DNA of 58,383 nt, taken from an uncultured Bacilli bacterium (GTDB lineage: Bacteria; Bacillota_I; Bacilli_A; RFN20; CAG-631). The notes under the pieces are model-generated. The model did no database searches. It was not told the origin of the DNA and was given only the letters and a program-made list of their open reading frames with translations. The stretch covers positions 1 through 58,383 of the forward strand of contig CAKPZU010000001.1 of NCBI GenBank assembly GCA_934215405.1, written 5' to 3'. Position 1 is the first letter of the stretch. Every line of letters starts with the position of its first letter. A program made the translations under genes and the position numbers. Positions 39,772 to 49,774 of the stretch are shown one piece after another.

Positions 39772-40694
39772 TGACTAAAAAAGTACATTTAAAGAAAGAT
39801 ACTAAGGATTTAATATTTGTTATTCTTTTAGTAGCTTTACCTTTACTGCAATTCTTTATATTTTATGTTTGTGTTAATATTAACTCAATTCTACTAGCCT
39901 TTAAAAAATATGATATTAATAATAATGTATCATTTGCAGGTTTTGATAATTTTAAGCAATTGTTCATTGACTTTAAAAGTTTTACCCTTTATAAGGTGGC
40001 ATTAAAAAATTCAACACTCGTATTTTTAATTGGCTGTCCTATTTCATTAACATTAGCACTATTATTTTCTTATTATATTTATAAGAAAAACTCTAAGTTT
40101 GCCAACATTTTTAAGATAGTATTATTTTTACCATCAGTAATACCTGCTATTGCACTTGCGACAATGTTTGTTCAAATTACTGATAGTGCTTATCCAAAAT
40201 TAATGCAATTGCTTTTTAATAAGGAAGTATTCGGTCTATTACAAAACCCTAAAAGTACAATAGGAACAATTATTTTTTATAATATTTGGTGTAGCTTTGG
40301 TGTAAATATGCTTTTATTAATAAGTGCAATGTCCTCAATTAATCCATCTATGATAGAAGCCGCTAAAATTGATGGTGTATCATTTTTCCAAGAATTTATT
40401 TATATCACCTTCCCACAAATATTTGGCACTATTAAAACATTATTAATTGTTTCTGTTGGAGGATTCTTTGTAAACTCAGCCTCAATAGTTTCATTTTATG
40501 GAACAACAGCTGATGAAAGCGTTTATACTATTGGTTATTATATTTATAAAGAAACAGTAAACCTATCATTAAATAATTCCCAAGTAGGTGTTCCAAAGCT
40601 TGCGGCATTTGGTATTTTACTTACAGTTATTACATTACCAATAGTTTATTTGCTACGATATGTACTTGAACGCTTTGGTCCAAAAACGAATTAG
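39771..40694 (+). CDS. CUT1 ABC sugar transporter permease, MalF-like
   Basis: A 307-residue permease with six membrane segments and the EAA loop EAAKIDGVSFFQEFIYITFP near residue 200. No Shine-Dalgarno sequence precedes the ATG; a tiny upstream frame ends on it. Partner of the next gene and of the interrupted binding protein upstream. Confidence 0.88.
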   Translation: MTKKVHLKKDTKDLIFVILLVALPLLQFFIFYVCVNINSILLAFKKYDINNNVSFAGFDNFKQLFIDFKSFTLYKVALKNSTLVFLIGCPISLTLALLFSYYIYKKNSKFANIFKIVLFLPSVIPAIALATMFVQITDSAYPKLMQLLFNKEVFGLLQNPKSTIGTIIFYNIWCSFGVNMLLLISAMSSINPSMIEAAKIDGVSFFQEFIYITFPQIFGTIKTLLIVSVGGFFVNSASIVSFYGTTADESVYTIGYYIYKETVNLSLNNSQVGVPKLAAFGILLTVITLPIVYLLRYVLERFGPKTN

Positions 40695-40705
40695 AGGTGA
40701 TAGCT

Positions 40706-41581
40706 ATGAAAAAAAGAAAAGAAATATCAATAATTTCAATTATTGTTTTTACAATTTTGATTTTATATGTTTTATCATTAATAATTCCTCTATTTTGGTC
40801 TTTAATAACTTCGTTAAAATCAAGAAGTGATTATTTAAACTATCCATTTGGGTTTCCACGTAAGTTAGAATTTAATAATTATGTAATAGCTTTTAATAAC
40901 TATGCTTCAAAAATCGTAGTTAATCATACACCAAAAACTATATATATTGAAGGAATGCTACTTAATTCCTTAATATATTCAATTGGTGGCTCCTTTTTAG
41001 GAACATTAGTAACTTGTATTATGGCTTATGCGGCTAGTCGATTTAAATTTAAAATTGGCAAAGTAATTTATGGAATTGTTATTGTAACTATGGTTCTACC
41101 AATAGTTGGAAGCTTACCTTCAGCGATTCAAATTACTAAAGCATTACATATTTATGATACATATGTAGGTTTATTAATTTTACAATGTAGTTTTTTAGGA
41201 GTACACTTTTTATTCTTTTATGAAGCTTTTAAAAGAGTCCCTAAGGATTTTGAAGAAGCGGCTTATGTTGATGGAGCTAGTAACTTTAAAATTCTATTAA
41301 AGATAATGCTTCCAATGGTAAAAAGTACATTTTTTACAATAATGCTAATAAAATTTGTTGGCTTATGGAACGATTATAATATTACACTTGAATATGTTCC
41401 AAATATTAAAACATTAGCATTTGGATTATATGAATATAGCCATTCATATAAGCAAGAAATATCATCAACTCCAATGAGGCTTGCTGGAGCTAATATATTA
41501 GCAATACCAATTATGATTGTATTTTTATGTTTCCACGAAAAGATTATGGGAGGTTATGCCGATGGTGGCATAAAGGAGTAA
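40706..41581 (+). CDS. CUT1 ABC sugar transporter permease, MalG-like
   Basis: A 291-residue permease with the EAA loop EEAAYVDGASNFKILLKIML near residue 185 and the C-terminus KIMGGYADGGIKE typical of MalG partners. I chose ATG 40706 because GAGGTGA lies seven bases before it; the TTG at 40697 is less likely. Confidence 0.9.
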   Translation: MKKRKEISIISIIVFTILILYVLSLIIPLFWSLITSLKSRSDYLNYPFGFPRKLEFNNYVIAFNNYASKIVVNHTPKTIYIEGMLLNSLIYSIGGSFLGTLVTCIMAYAASRFKFKIGKVIYGIVIVTMVLPIVGSLPSAIQITKALHIYDTYVGLLILQCSFLGVHFLFFYEAFKRVPKDFEEAAYVDGASNFKILLKIMLPMVKSTFFTIMLIKFVGLWNDYNITLEYVPNIKTLAFGLYEYSHSYKQEISSTPMRLAGANILAIPIMIVFLCFHEKIMGGYADGGIKE

Positions 41582-41584
41582 TAT

Positions 41585-43204
41585 ATGAAAAAAATAAGAA
41601 AAATTTTACTTTTAACGGCTTTGTTTTTTCCTTTTACTTCATGTGAAAGTAATGCAAGCAAAAATGCAACCTTTGAAGTTTTAGAAAGTAATATTCAAAT
41701 GCAACGCTATGAGGAATATACGATAAAAACTAATATTAAAAATGTTGATGAAAGCCAAATAAAATGGTCTAGCTCTTCATTAAAGGTTTGCTCTGTAAAA
41801 AATGGTGTTATTACATCATTATCAACAGGAAGGGCTACTATCACGGCTAAATACAAAGATAGCGTTTATACTACGCAAGTATTAGTTCTAGCCAATACAA
41901 CAGGAAGAGTTTTAACAGTCAGCCAATCAAATATTGTTTTAAATTTAGGTGATGAAACAACTATTACTTCAACGCTAAAAGAAAATGGTGAAGCTAAGGA
42001 TGCTTATATTGTTTATGAATCATCACTTCCTGATGTAATTAGTGTATCAAGTAATGGCGTAATAAAAGCTTTAAAAAGAGGTGGAGCAATAGTATCAGCC
42101 TATACTGTTTATAAGGGTCAAACATTTACTAAGGATATTAAGGTACAATCAGTTTCTATAAGTAGTAAAGCAACTAGCTTTACTTTAGAGGATAAAAATC
42201 ATACAAATACTAGCTTAGAATTAGTTACTAATAATGAAGAGTTAGGATTTAAAGGCGATGAATTAGTTTATAAATATGAAACAAATGGTGGATATACAAG
42301 TAGATTATTTGCTGATAATGCTTATGTAAATAATAGTGCAACTGCCGATAGATTAATCTTTAATATAAAATTTACTGAAATACCAAAAAAAGGAACATCA
42401 TTATATTTAGGCTATAATGAAAATAAAGCTGTTAAAAGTAATGAAAATCTAATAACATCTTCATCAGCTTTATTGTTTTATGATTATAAGGGCAGGATTG
42501 CTGACTATGTTAGAACTAGTAAGATATATACAGTAGTTATTGATTTAAATAAAAATGGAAGTGGTTATCTAAAGGATTCATCTACTATTTATGATTATGG
42601 CTTTTGCTTTAATGATAAAGCGCTAGCTTATGTATCTTCACCAATTTTATGCAGTGAGGATTATCTATATCAATCATTAGAATTTGAAAAAAATGAAGAG
42701 CTTCCTGCACTTAATATGAAATATGCAGAAACTGGACAAGGATTAGATTTAGGTGTTGAAAAGCTACCATATTTTGATAAATATTGGGTCGGATATTCAT
42801 CAGGTACTAGTGAAGAATGGGCTGATTCAATTTGGAACGATAGAGTAATTATAGGTGGCTTATCATATTCAAAGTATCGTGATTATGAATACTATTTAGT
42901 TGATATTGTATTAACAAATACTGATTTTAGAAATATTATAATATGGACTGGCGGTTATTCTTTAAAACTTGATGGAAATAGCAATGTTTCTTCAAGTGAG
43001 GGACAAGTAAAAGAAAACGATTTATATATTTATCAAAATGACACTTTAGTTCCAAGTGGAACGAAGCTAAATATTAACACAGCATACACATTTAAAATAA
43101 GAATACAAAAGGACAATTTAGAAAATGTGGCTTTTGGAATAAGCATTAATAGTGCGACAAAAGATCCTATTTATTTTGCAAATCCAACATTTACTAATTT
43201 ATGA
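41585..43204 (+). CDS. Lipoprotein with two Big_2-like Ig domains
   Basis: A 539-residue lipoprotein (lipobox PFTSC). Two bacterial Ig-like group 2 domains are visible: residues about 25-105 (IKWSSSSLKVCSVKNGVITSL) and 110-190 (SLPDVISVSSNGVIKALKRG). The remaining 340 residues are beta-rich without catalytic motifs, probably carbohydrate binding. Its stop is TGA overlapping the next ATG. Functional counterpart of the operon 2 lipoprotein at 16472. Confidence 0.75.
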   Translation: MKKIRKILLLTALFFPFTSCESNASKNATFEVLESNIQMQRYEEYTIKTNIKNVDESQIKWSSSSLKVCSVKNGVITSLSTGRATITAKYKDSVYTTQVLVLANTTGRVLTVSQSNIVLNLGDETTITSTLKENGEAKDAYIVYESSLPDVISVSSNGVIKALKRGGAIVSAYTVYKGQTFTKDIKVQSVSISSKATSFTLEDKNHTNTSLELVTNNEELGFKGDELVYKYETNGGYTSRLFADNAYVNNSATADRLIFNIKFTEIPKKGTSLYLGYNENKAVKSNENLITSSSALLFYDYKGRIADYVRTSKIYTVVIDLNKNGSGYLKDSSTIYDYGFCFNDKALAYVSSPILCSEDYLYQSLEFEKNEELPALNMKYAETGQGLDLGVEKLPYFDKYWVGYSSGTSEEWADSIWNDRVIIGGLSYSKYRDYEYYLVDIVLTNTDFRNIIIWTGGYSLKLDGNSNVSSSEGQVKENDLYIYQNDTLVPSGTKLNINTAYTFKIRIQKDNLENVAFGISINSATKDPIYFANPTFTNL

Positions 43205-45102
43205 CGAATGTAAGAAAAGCTAAATACATATGGCTTAAAAATAGTGTATTTGATGTTAATGAATATGCTGACTTTAAAGAGTCATTTAATGTATTAAACA
43301 AAAACAATGTAAAAATAAAAATATCTTGTGTTTCTGAGTATGTGTTATATGTTAATAAAAAATTTGTTGGTTTTAACCAATATTCTAATTATAAAGATAA
43401 AAAGTTTTATGATGAATATGACTTAAATGGTTTTGTTAATTTAGGTGTAAATGAATTATATATAATTGCTTTATCAAAGAATTATGATACTAGTTCTCAT
43501 ATTGCTGATAATAAGGGACTGTTATTTGAAGTATGTGAAAATAATAATGTAATTGCTTATTCAAGTAGATCAACAAAATCAAGGCTTGATAGTAATTATA
43601 CATCAGGGAAAATAAAAAAAATTACTAATCAAATAGGTATGGGCTATGCCTATGATTTTACTGGTAATGATAATTTATATGATAATAGCAGTATTATTGA
43701 GCATAAATGTAAATTGCTTCCGCGTCCTATAAAAAGATTAGACGTTTCAAAAAAAATAAGCTTTAGTGCTATTAGTAAAAGCTTATTTGATGGAGAAAAA
43801 GAATTAGTTGGCTATTTGTTCTTTAAAATAAATGCTAAACGAGAGTGTGATATTAAAATACGTTATGGAGAACACTTAGATAATAATAATGTTAGATACA
43901 TAATTCATGATCGTACCTTTGAGTTTAGCTTTCATTTAAAAGAAGGCATTAATGAATTTACTGGCTACTTTTTAAGGCTTGGGCTTAGATATTTATCAAT
44001 TGATAATGTAAGTAATATAGATGTCTTAGAAATTGGTATTTATCAAGCAATGTATCCTCATCAAGTAAAAGAAATAAATTTAAAGGATGAAGAATTAAAT
44101 AAAATTACAAAAAAATCAATTTATACGCTTGAATGCTGTATGCATGAGCATTATGAGGATTGCCCTTGGCGCGAGCAAGCACAATATACAATGGATAGTC
44201 GTACTCAAATACTTATCGCTTATAGTTTTTTCAACAATATTGAATTTATTAAAGCAAGTATTGAAATGATGGGCTATCGTTTAACAAATTTGAATGTTTT
44301 TACGATTACTAGCCCAAGTAGTTCAAACTTATCAATTCCTTCATATTCTTTAATTTATCCTTTGATGCTAAAGGAATATTATGAAAAAACAAGTGATATT
44401 TCATTATTAAAAAAGGTTTATAGTAAGACTAAAATAATGATTAATCACTATTTAAATGAATTAGATGGTTTCCTTTTATGCCATCAAAAAGAATGGAATT
44501 TCTATGAATGGACTTATGGACTTGCAAATGATGAAGAAATATTTAAGCAAAAAAGAATTAATAATCAATTTGATTTACCATTAAATGCTTTTATGATTAT
44601 TGGTCTAGAATCATTTGCATATGTGGCAAAAATACTTAATAACCCATATAAAAATTATTTAAAAGTCGCAAATAAAATAAAAGAAAGAGCTAGACTATTA
44701 TTTTTAAGAAAAGATGGCTTGTTTTATACGTATTATAAAAACAATAGAAGATATCATTTATGTGAATATTCAAATATTTTAGCTATTTATGCAAATATTG
44801 CAACTAATAAGGAAAAGGAAAAAATCTTAAAAGTATTAACGGATACAAATAATACATTAATTAAGCTTACATTAAGTAATTATATATTTAAGTATGAGGT
44901 TTTATTACAGGATGATAAATATATTGATTTTGTAATTAATGATATAAAACGTGTTTGGGGATATATGGATGAAAAAAACACTTCAACATATTGGGAGACA
45001 ATCCTTGGAGAAAAGGATTTTTGTGGCGCTGGAAGCTTATGCCATGGTTGGAGTGCAGTCCCTGCATACGTTACAAATATATTAAAAAAGAAAGGAAAAT
45101 AA
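43201..45102 (+). CDS. GH78-like alpha-L-rhamnosidase
   Basis: A 633-residue cytosolic enzyme. The N-terminal beta domains (ISCVSEYVLYVNKKFVGF, VGYLFFKINAKRECDIKIRYGE) and the alpha/alpha barrel with YEDCPWREQAQYTMDSRTQ (about residues 316-334) match GH78 inverting rhamnosidases, where the Asp and Glu of this region help bind and protonate rhamnosides. KEWNFYEWTYG and HGWSAVPAYV are the later barrel motifs. No ribosome site; coupled by ATGA overlap. Rhamnose released here would feed the rhaBAD pathway. Confidence 0.85.
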   Translation: MTNVRKAKYIWLKNSVFDVNEYADFKESFNVLNKNNVKIKISCVSEYVLYVNKKFVGFNQYSNYKDKKFYDEYDLNGFVNLGVNELYIIALSKNYDTSSHIADNKGLLFEVCENNNVIAYSSRSTKSRLDSNYTSGKIKKITNQIGMGYAYDFTGNDNLYDNSSIIEHKCKLLPRPIKRLDVSKKISFSAISKSLFDGEKELVGYLFFKINAKRECDIKIRYGEHLDNNNVRYIIHDRTFEFSFHLKEGINEFTGYFLRLGLRYLSIDNVSNIDVLEIGIYQAMYPHQVKEINLKDEELNKITKKSIYTLECCMHEHYEDCPWREQAQYTMDSRTQILIAYSFFNNIEFIKASIEMMGYRLTNLNVFTITSPSSSNLSIPSYSLIYPLMLKEYYEKTSDISLLKKVYSKTKIMINHYLNELDGFLLCHQKEWNFYEWTYGLANDEEIFKQKRINNQFDLPLNAFMIIGLESFAYVAKILNNPYKNYLKVANKIKERARLLFLRKDGLFYTYYKNNRRYHLCEYSNILAIYANIATNKEKEKILKVLTDTNNTLIKLTLSNYIFKYEVLLQDDKYIDFVINDIKRVWGYMDEKNTSTYWETILGEKDFCGAGSLCHGWSAVPAYVTNILKKKGK

Positions 45103-45106
45103 TAAC

Positions 45107-47347
45107 ATGAGTAGGAAAACAAAATTTTTAGCTTTATCGTTTGTTCTTATTACACCATTATCTATTAATGCCTTTAAAAAAGAAATGGTATGCTTGAATG
45201 CAGAAGCACCAGCATCTATTGTTGATGATTTAGATGATTTGTCAAAGACACAGGATACTTATAGTGTTATTGCACAATCAGGCGATGTAGGTTTTGGAAC
45301 TGACAATAGATATATATCTACATATCAAGCAACAACAGCTCCAACTGCTTCAACAATGTGGGAAAATTATGGCTACATTCAATATGCATTATCTGGTCAA
45401 AATGTATTAAAAGTAGTTACAGATGAATCGACAAAATGCCCATCACCTTTAGTATTTGCAAGTAGTGTACTTGAAGTTGATGAAGTAAGTGAAGAAACAT
45501 CATCAAATTGGACAAGAAGAACATATACTTATATTCTACCAACAGATGCAACATTTGTACGTATTTTAACATCATCTTATAATAAAGAAGATGAATCAAT
45601 GGCTGTTTGGTCACAGCAAATAACAAAAGTTAATATAAAAAGAGTTGCTAAAAGTGATCTTCCAAAGAAAGATGAACCAATTACAAGTAATAAATTTGTC
45701 GATGAATTAGATGATTTGTCAAAGACACAGGACGCTTATAGCGTTATTGCACAGCAAACTGATGTAGGATTTGGAACTGATACTAGATATACAGGGACAA
45801 TTTCTCCACTTGAACCAGCATCTAAAGACAACTGGTGGAGTGAAGGATATCCATATATTCAATATAAGGTGGAAAATCAAAATTTAGTAAAAGTAGTTGT
45901 TGATACTGATAAAACTGCAGTAAGCATTCTTCCTCATATTTTATTAGTTGCAAATTATGGGGGAAGTAATAATAAGGTAGTAGATGTTAATAATTATGAA
46001 GTAAAAGCTAGTGCAAATTGGTCAAGAATCACATATACATTTGTTTTAGAAGAAAATGCTTCATGGGTAAGAGTGGTATTTTCAGTATATGATTCTTATG
46101 ATAATAGACTTCAAAGATGGATGCAACAGGTTACTAGAGTTACTTTAGAACATGCTGATGAATTACCAGAAAAAGGCGATGTTCCAACAATTGAAGTTAT
46201 TAAAAAGCCTGATTTTTCTGATGTTAAAGTAATTGAAGATGATTGTAATGAACTTGAAGGAAATACTTTCTATAGTGATTTTTATCGTGTAAATGCTACA
46301 AATGGTAAGCTTATTAGCTTTGCTGAAGGAACAAGTGAATACACAGATAGTACATGGTGGGAAGGAACAAATTGATATGTTCAAATAAAATTAGATAGAC
46401 AAAATACTTTAACAGTTGATGCTTTAGTTGAAGAAAAAGCTAGTAAATATATTAATCCAATTGGCTTATTTGCTGGATCTGGAAATCAATTAAAAAAAGT
46501 AAACATAAATAACGTTATTAACAATGGCGTAGAAGATGGCTATGTTAAATTAACTTATGTTTATATATTAAATACTCAAGTAGATGTAAGATTAGTTTTC
46601 TCATCTTATAATTCTCCTGATGGATTAATAGTAACTTCTTCTCAACAAATTACACATATTAAAGCTGAATATATAAAAGATGAAAACCTTCCAACTCCAG
46701 ATGCTATTGATACATCGCATGACACAGCAAAAAAAACCATTGATGAATTTGTAAGTACATTAAATAAAGATGCTTATTCAAAAGGGAATTGGGATTATAT
46801 TTTATATTATGCTAATAAAGGAAAGCATGAATTAGCAACATCATCAAATGATGATGAAATTGTTAATAGTGTTAAAGAAAATATTAATAACGTAAAAACA
46901 CTTGTTCAAGAAGCAAATGCAGCCAAGGAAAAGGAATTAGAGGAATTTAGTGCATATTTTAATAATTTAGATCAATCAAGATATACAGCCACTAATTGGA
47001 GTAAGATTTCATCGCTTTATAATAGTGCTATTGCAGAGCTTGAAGATATTACTGACATTGAACAAGTAAAACAAATAATTGCTGATACAAAAGATGATAT
47101 TTCTAAAATTGAAGAAATAAAAGATGAACCAAGTGTAGAACCATCAATTGAACCAAGCAGTGAACCTTCAAGTGAAGTAAGTGAACAACCATCAAGTAGT
47201 AAGCCTTCATCATCTGAAACATCTACTTCTAGTGATAATAATGAAAAACCAAGCGATAATAAAAAAGGCTGTAAAGGTAGTGCTACTATAGGATTAGTTT
47301 CATTATTATTAGTTGCAGGAATTGCTTTAAAAAAGAAAAAAAGATAA
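45107..47347 (+). pseudogene. Surface-anchored repeat protein with in-frame TGA at a Trp position
   Basis: A 747-codon frame broken by one TGA at 46373-46375 (codon 423), within WWEGTN-stop-YVQIKL. The upstream repeats have an aromatic residue in the same position (WENYGYIQYAL, WWSEGYPYIQYKV), so TGG was probably the original. The protein has a signal peptide, three repeats of about 150 residues beginning DDLDDLSKTQD, a helical FIVAR-like spacer, a Ser/Pro/Glu-rich stalk and the tail KKGCKGS, membrane stretch, KKKKR. Without read-through the anchor is lost and a secreted fragment would be made. Confidence 0.85.
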
Positions 47348-47366
47348 TTTATTAAATAATTAGTAT

Positions 47367-47404
47367 AAAGAATGTTCAAATCAAAATGGACATTCTTTTT
47401 TCTT
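47367..47404 (+). terminator. Terminator of operon 3
   Basis: AAAGAATGTTCA and TGGACATTCTTT pair over 12 bases with one G-U, followed by a T run. Confidence 0.85.
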
Positions 47405-47488
47405 TAAAAGCAAAAAAAACACTAATTTTTAAATTTTGTATTGAAAAAAATATCGCAATATGCTATTATTATCTAGCAAAAGAAAAAT

Positions 47489-47562
47489 GCAAATGTAGTT
47501 CAGTGGTAGAACACAACCTTGCCAAGGTTGCTATGCGGGTTCGATTCCCGTCATTTGCTCCA
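47489..47562 (+). tRNA. tRNA-Gly (GCC)
   Basis: A complete cloverleaf: acceptor GCAAATG with CATTTGC, D-loop AGTTCAGTGGTAGAAC, anticodon stem CAACC/GGTTG around TTGCCAA (anticodon GCC), T-loop GGGTTCGATTCCC, discriminator T and an encoded CCA. Confidence 0.97.
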
Positions 47563-47581
47563 TATTGAAAGAATGATTTTG

Positions 47582-47607
47582 ATACCTTGCTATCAAGGTC
47601 TTTTTTT
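47582..47607 (+). terminator. Terminator of tRNA-Gly
   Basis: ACCTTG (47584-47589) pairs with CAAGGT (47594-47599) around CTAT, then C and seven T. Confidence 0.85.
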
Positions 47608-47740
47608 ATGCTTTCGGGGATTTGAACTACGATAAAACTAATGGTTTTATCTGGTTTGAGTCCCTTTTTTGTCGTTTTAAGAGCTGTTTTTAAAGGAAAT
47701 AGAGAAATTTTAAAAGGGCGGTTACGACTTAAATTTCACG

Positions 47741-47800
47741 ATTACACGATTAAGACTACGATTACACGATTACCCCTACAATTACACGATTTACTCATTT
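47741..47800. repeat. Three 20-base tandem repeats downstream of tRNA-Gly
   Basis: ATTACACGATT starts at 47741, 47761 and 47781, exactly 20 bases apart, with a half copy (TTCACG) before the first. The rest of the gap 47608-47830 contains no supported gene. Its place between a tRNA gene and an IS suggests an integration or recombination region. Confidence 0.7.
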
Positions 47801-47830
47801 TTTTGAGAAAATTATATTTTCCGTTGTTAC

Positions 47831-49482
47831 TTGAAAAAGTAAATGCAACAATTAAAAGAAAAAAATAAGAAAAATTAGAAAGATGGTATCAAAAAATGGG
47901 ATTAGAAACTCCAGATTGATTAAAACCATCTTTTTAAATGAAATTATTAGGTGTATAATAACAATGCGGATATGAGAATATTCGTAATTAGAGTAAGCTA
48001 AAAAGAAGAAGCAAAATACTCTTTGGAAAAAGTAAATGCTACTTTAGTATTTTGATTAGTTTGGAAGTTTAGTCTAGTTTCTTCATATAAACACAAATAA
48101 TTAGTAGTTATTTATGTTTGATATTTTTGATTAAAGATTGAGTTAAATTTACATTATCGGGCTCAATCTTTTTTATTCCAATAATATCTAAAAATTCTTT
48201 ACCTAAAATAGCCTCAGCTAAGTCTATTGGTCTAATACCATTTAATGATGAACGATATACTGAGTTAATATGAGAAAATATTAAATTAACTTTATCTTGG
48301 TTTAAATGATCAAACGAATGATATTTAGGTTCAATATATCTAATAAACTCATAATTTTTTTCACAAGCTCCTTTTTGTGAAGAACAATAAGGATTGCAAT
48401 AGAAAACATTTGATAAGTGTTCACCTGTTAAATAATCGTTTTCTAATTGATATAAGTCGTTAAATTCAATTCCATTATCAGTTAATATTACTGGAAATAT
48501 TCTTTTCCAATTATATAATCCTAAATAGTCTCGTAATTCTAATAACTTATTATTAACTCTTTGAGAAGTTATATTATTAATTAAAACACCAAATTGAAAA
48601 TGTAATGAAGGAAAATGAATAGTTAATATTTTGTTTATATCTGTTTTCTTACCTTCAACTGTATCTATTTGGCATACTAATAGATTTGGATTATCTTTAA
48701 CGAATTTTCGATAATCTTTATAAGATCTACCATCAATAACAGACGCAGGTTTAGTTATCCTATGTATATATTCTTTAGATGGCTTAAATGAAACCTTTCT
48801 TGGTAAATCAATGTTTTTAGCATCTGTATATCCATTATTAATCCAATTTCTTAATGTTCTTTCTGATACATCAATTTCTGTATGTGTTGTTAAGATGTGA
48901 TTAAGAGATTGACCATTATTCGTTATAAGAGGAGAAATTATTTCGTTTATTTGTTCGAAATCTTCTTGAGATATTCTAATGCCTTTTCTTGAATCGTGTA
49001 ATTTCTTAGTAGAAAGTTCGTGTGCATAATTTGCATAATAATATAAATGTTTTCCTCTACATGAAGCCTTTTTATCACAGTTATTACAAACGCATGGGAA
49101 TCTTTTTAATTTATGACATTCATAAGGAATGTATCTTTTGCATAAATTAGAACAAGTTACACGACCATCGATTCTATAAGAACATTTATTAATAATTGCA
49201 CATTTAATACCACCATATCTATTTGATTGCTTAACAATAAAATTTCTTTGAATTTCACGATATATTGTTTGTTTAGAAACACCTATTTTTTTACAAATGA
49301 TGGAAACAGGTATCTCATCTTTGATTAATAATTCTATCTTAACTCTATCTTAAAATTTTAATTGTCCATTTTTCTTCATATTTTTTACCTCCTTAAGAAA
49401 CTAGACTAATAAAATGGTCTCATTTCTTTCGGAAAAAGTAAAATTTAATTTTTTGACTTTATTGTTGCATTTACTTTGTCAA
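47831..49482 (-). mobile_element. IS30-like insertion sequence
   Basis: Ends TTGAAAAAGTAAATGCAACA (47831-47850) and its complement at 49463-49482 match at 19 of 20 positions; a second inner pair, TTAGTCTAGTTTCTT (about 48069-48083) and its complement (49393-49407), flanks the transposase gene. A further AAAAAGTAAATGC lies at 48027-48039. The left 180 bases carry a small readable fragment (ERWYQKMGLETPD) that might be a remnant of another element. Ends are my best estimate. Confidence 0.65.
48108..49379 (-). pseudogene. IS30-family transposase with stop at codon 10 and no later start codon
   Basis: Starts at ATG 49379 behind a perfect AAGGAGGT, but codon 10 is TAA (MKKNGQLKF-stop-DRVKIELL). 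The remaining 413 codons are uninterrupted: a helix-turn-helix (ICKKIGVSKQTIYREIQRN), Cys-rich zinc-finger-like segment (CSYRIDGRVTCSNLCKRY, CVCNNCDKKASC), and the integrase core with Asp in VCQIDTVEG, Asp in LTDNGIEF and Glu in GACEKNYEF. I found no in-frame ATG, GTG or TTG after the stop. One substitution from functional. Confidence 0.85.
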
Positions 49483-49774
49483 CTAATAATAACATTTTTT
49501 TTCTTTCGACCTAGGGCGAGTCAGTAGACAAATTCAGCACAAAATGGTATAATTCTCATGGATGTAAACCCACAACTTACAAAATTCAAGGTCTAGCCTG
49601 GTGGCTTTTATGTCACCTAAAGCCTTACAATGAATGCAGAAGGAGTAAAAAAATTATAACTTATTGAGTGATTTTAAATAAACTCAACAAAAAATTGAGT
49701 GATTCAAAAAATCGTTAATTTTCATATCGATAATTCAATTGTAAAATGAAATTGTTTCAAGGAGGTGTTGATTC
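49483..49774. other. Gap with direct repeats before Xre gene
   Basis: No gene recognised. ATTGAGTGATT occurs at 49663-49673 and 49694-49704 with an inverted ACTCAA between, a plausible binding site for the Xre regulator that follows. A short frame around 49600 reads SSLVAFMSPKALQ and may be the end of a lost gene. Confidence 0.4.

Noticed and set aside
47386..47568. Open frame of about 60 codons across 47386-47568
   Set aside because: It runs through the tRNA-Gly gene and the operon 3 terminator, so it cannot be a real protein gene.
47731..47800. CRISPR array
   Set aside because: Only three repeats, with no spacers of regular unique sequence and no cas genes; these are simple tandem repeats.
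47641..47868. Open frame of 75 codons after the tRNA
   Set aside because: It covers the tandem repeats and the IS end, has no ribosome site and reads as low-complexity sequence.
49501..49660. Small structured RNA such as SRP RNA or tmRNA
   Set aside because: I could not find the conserved core of either RNA, and no strong stem with a terminator is visible.
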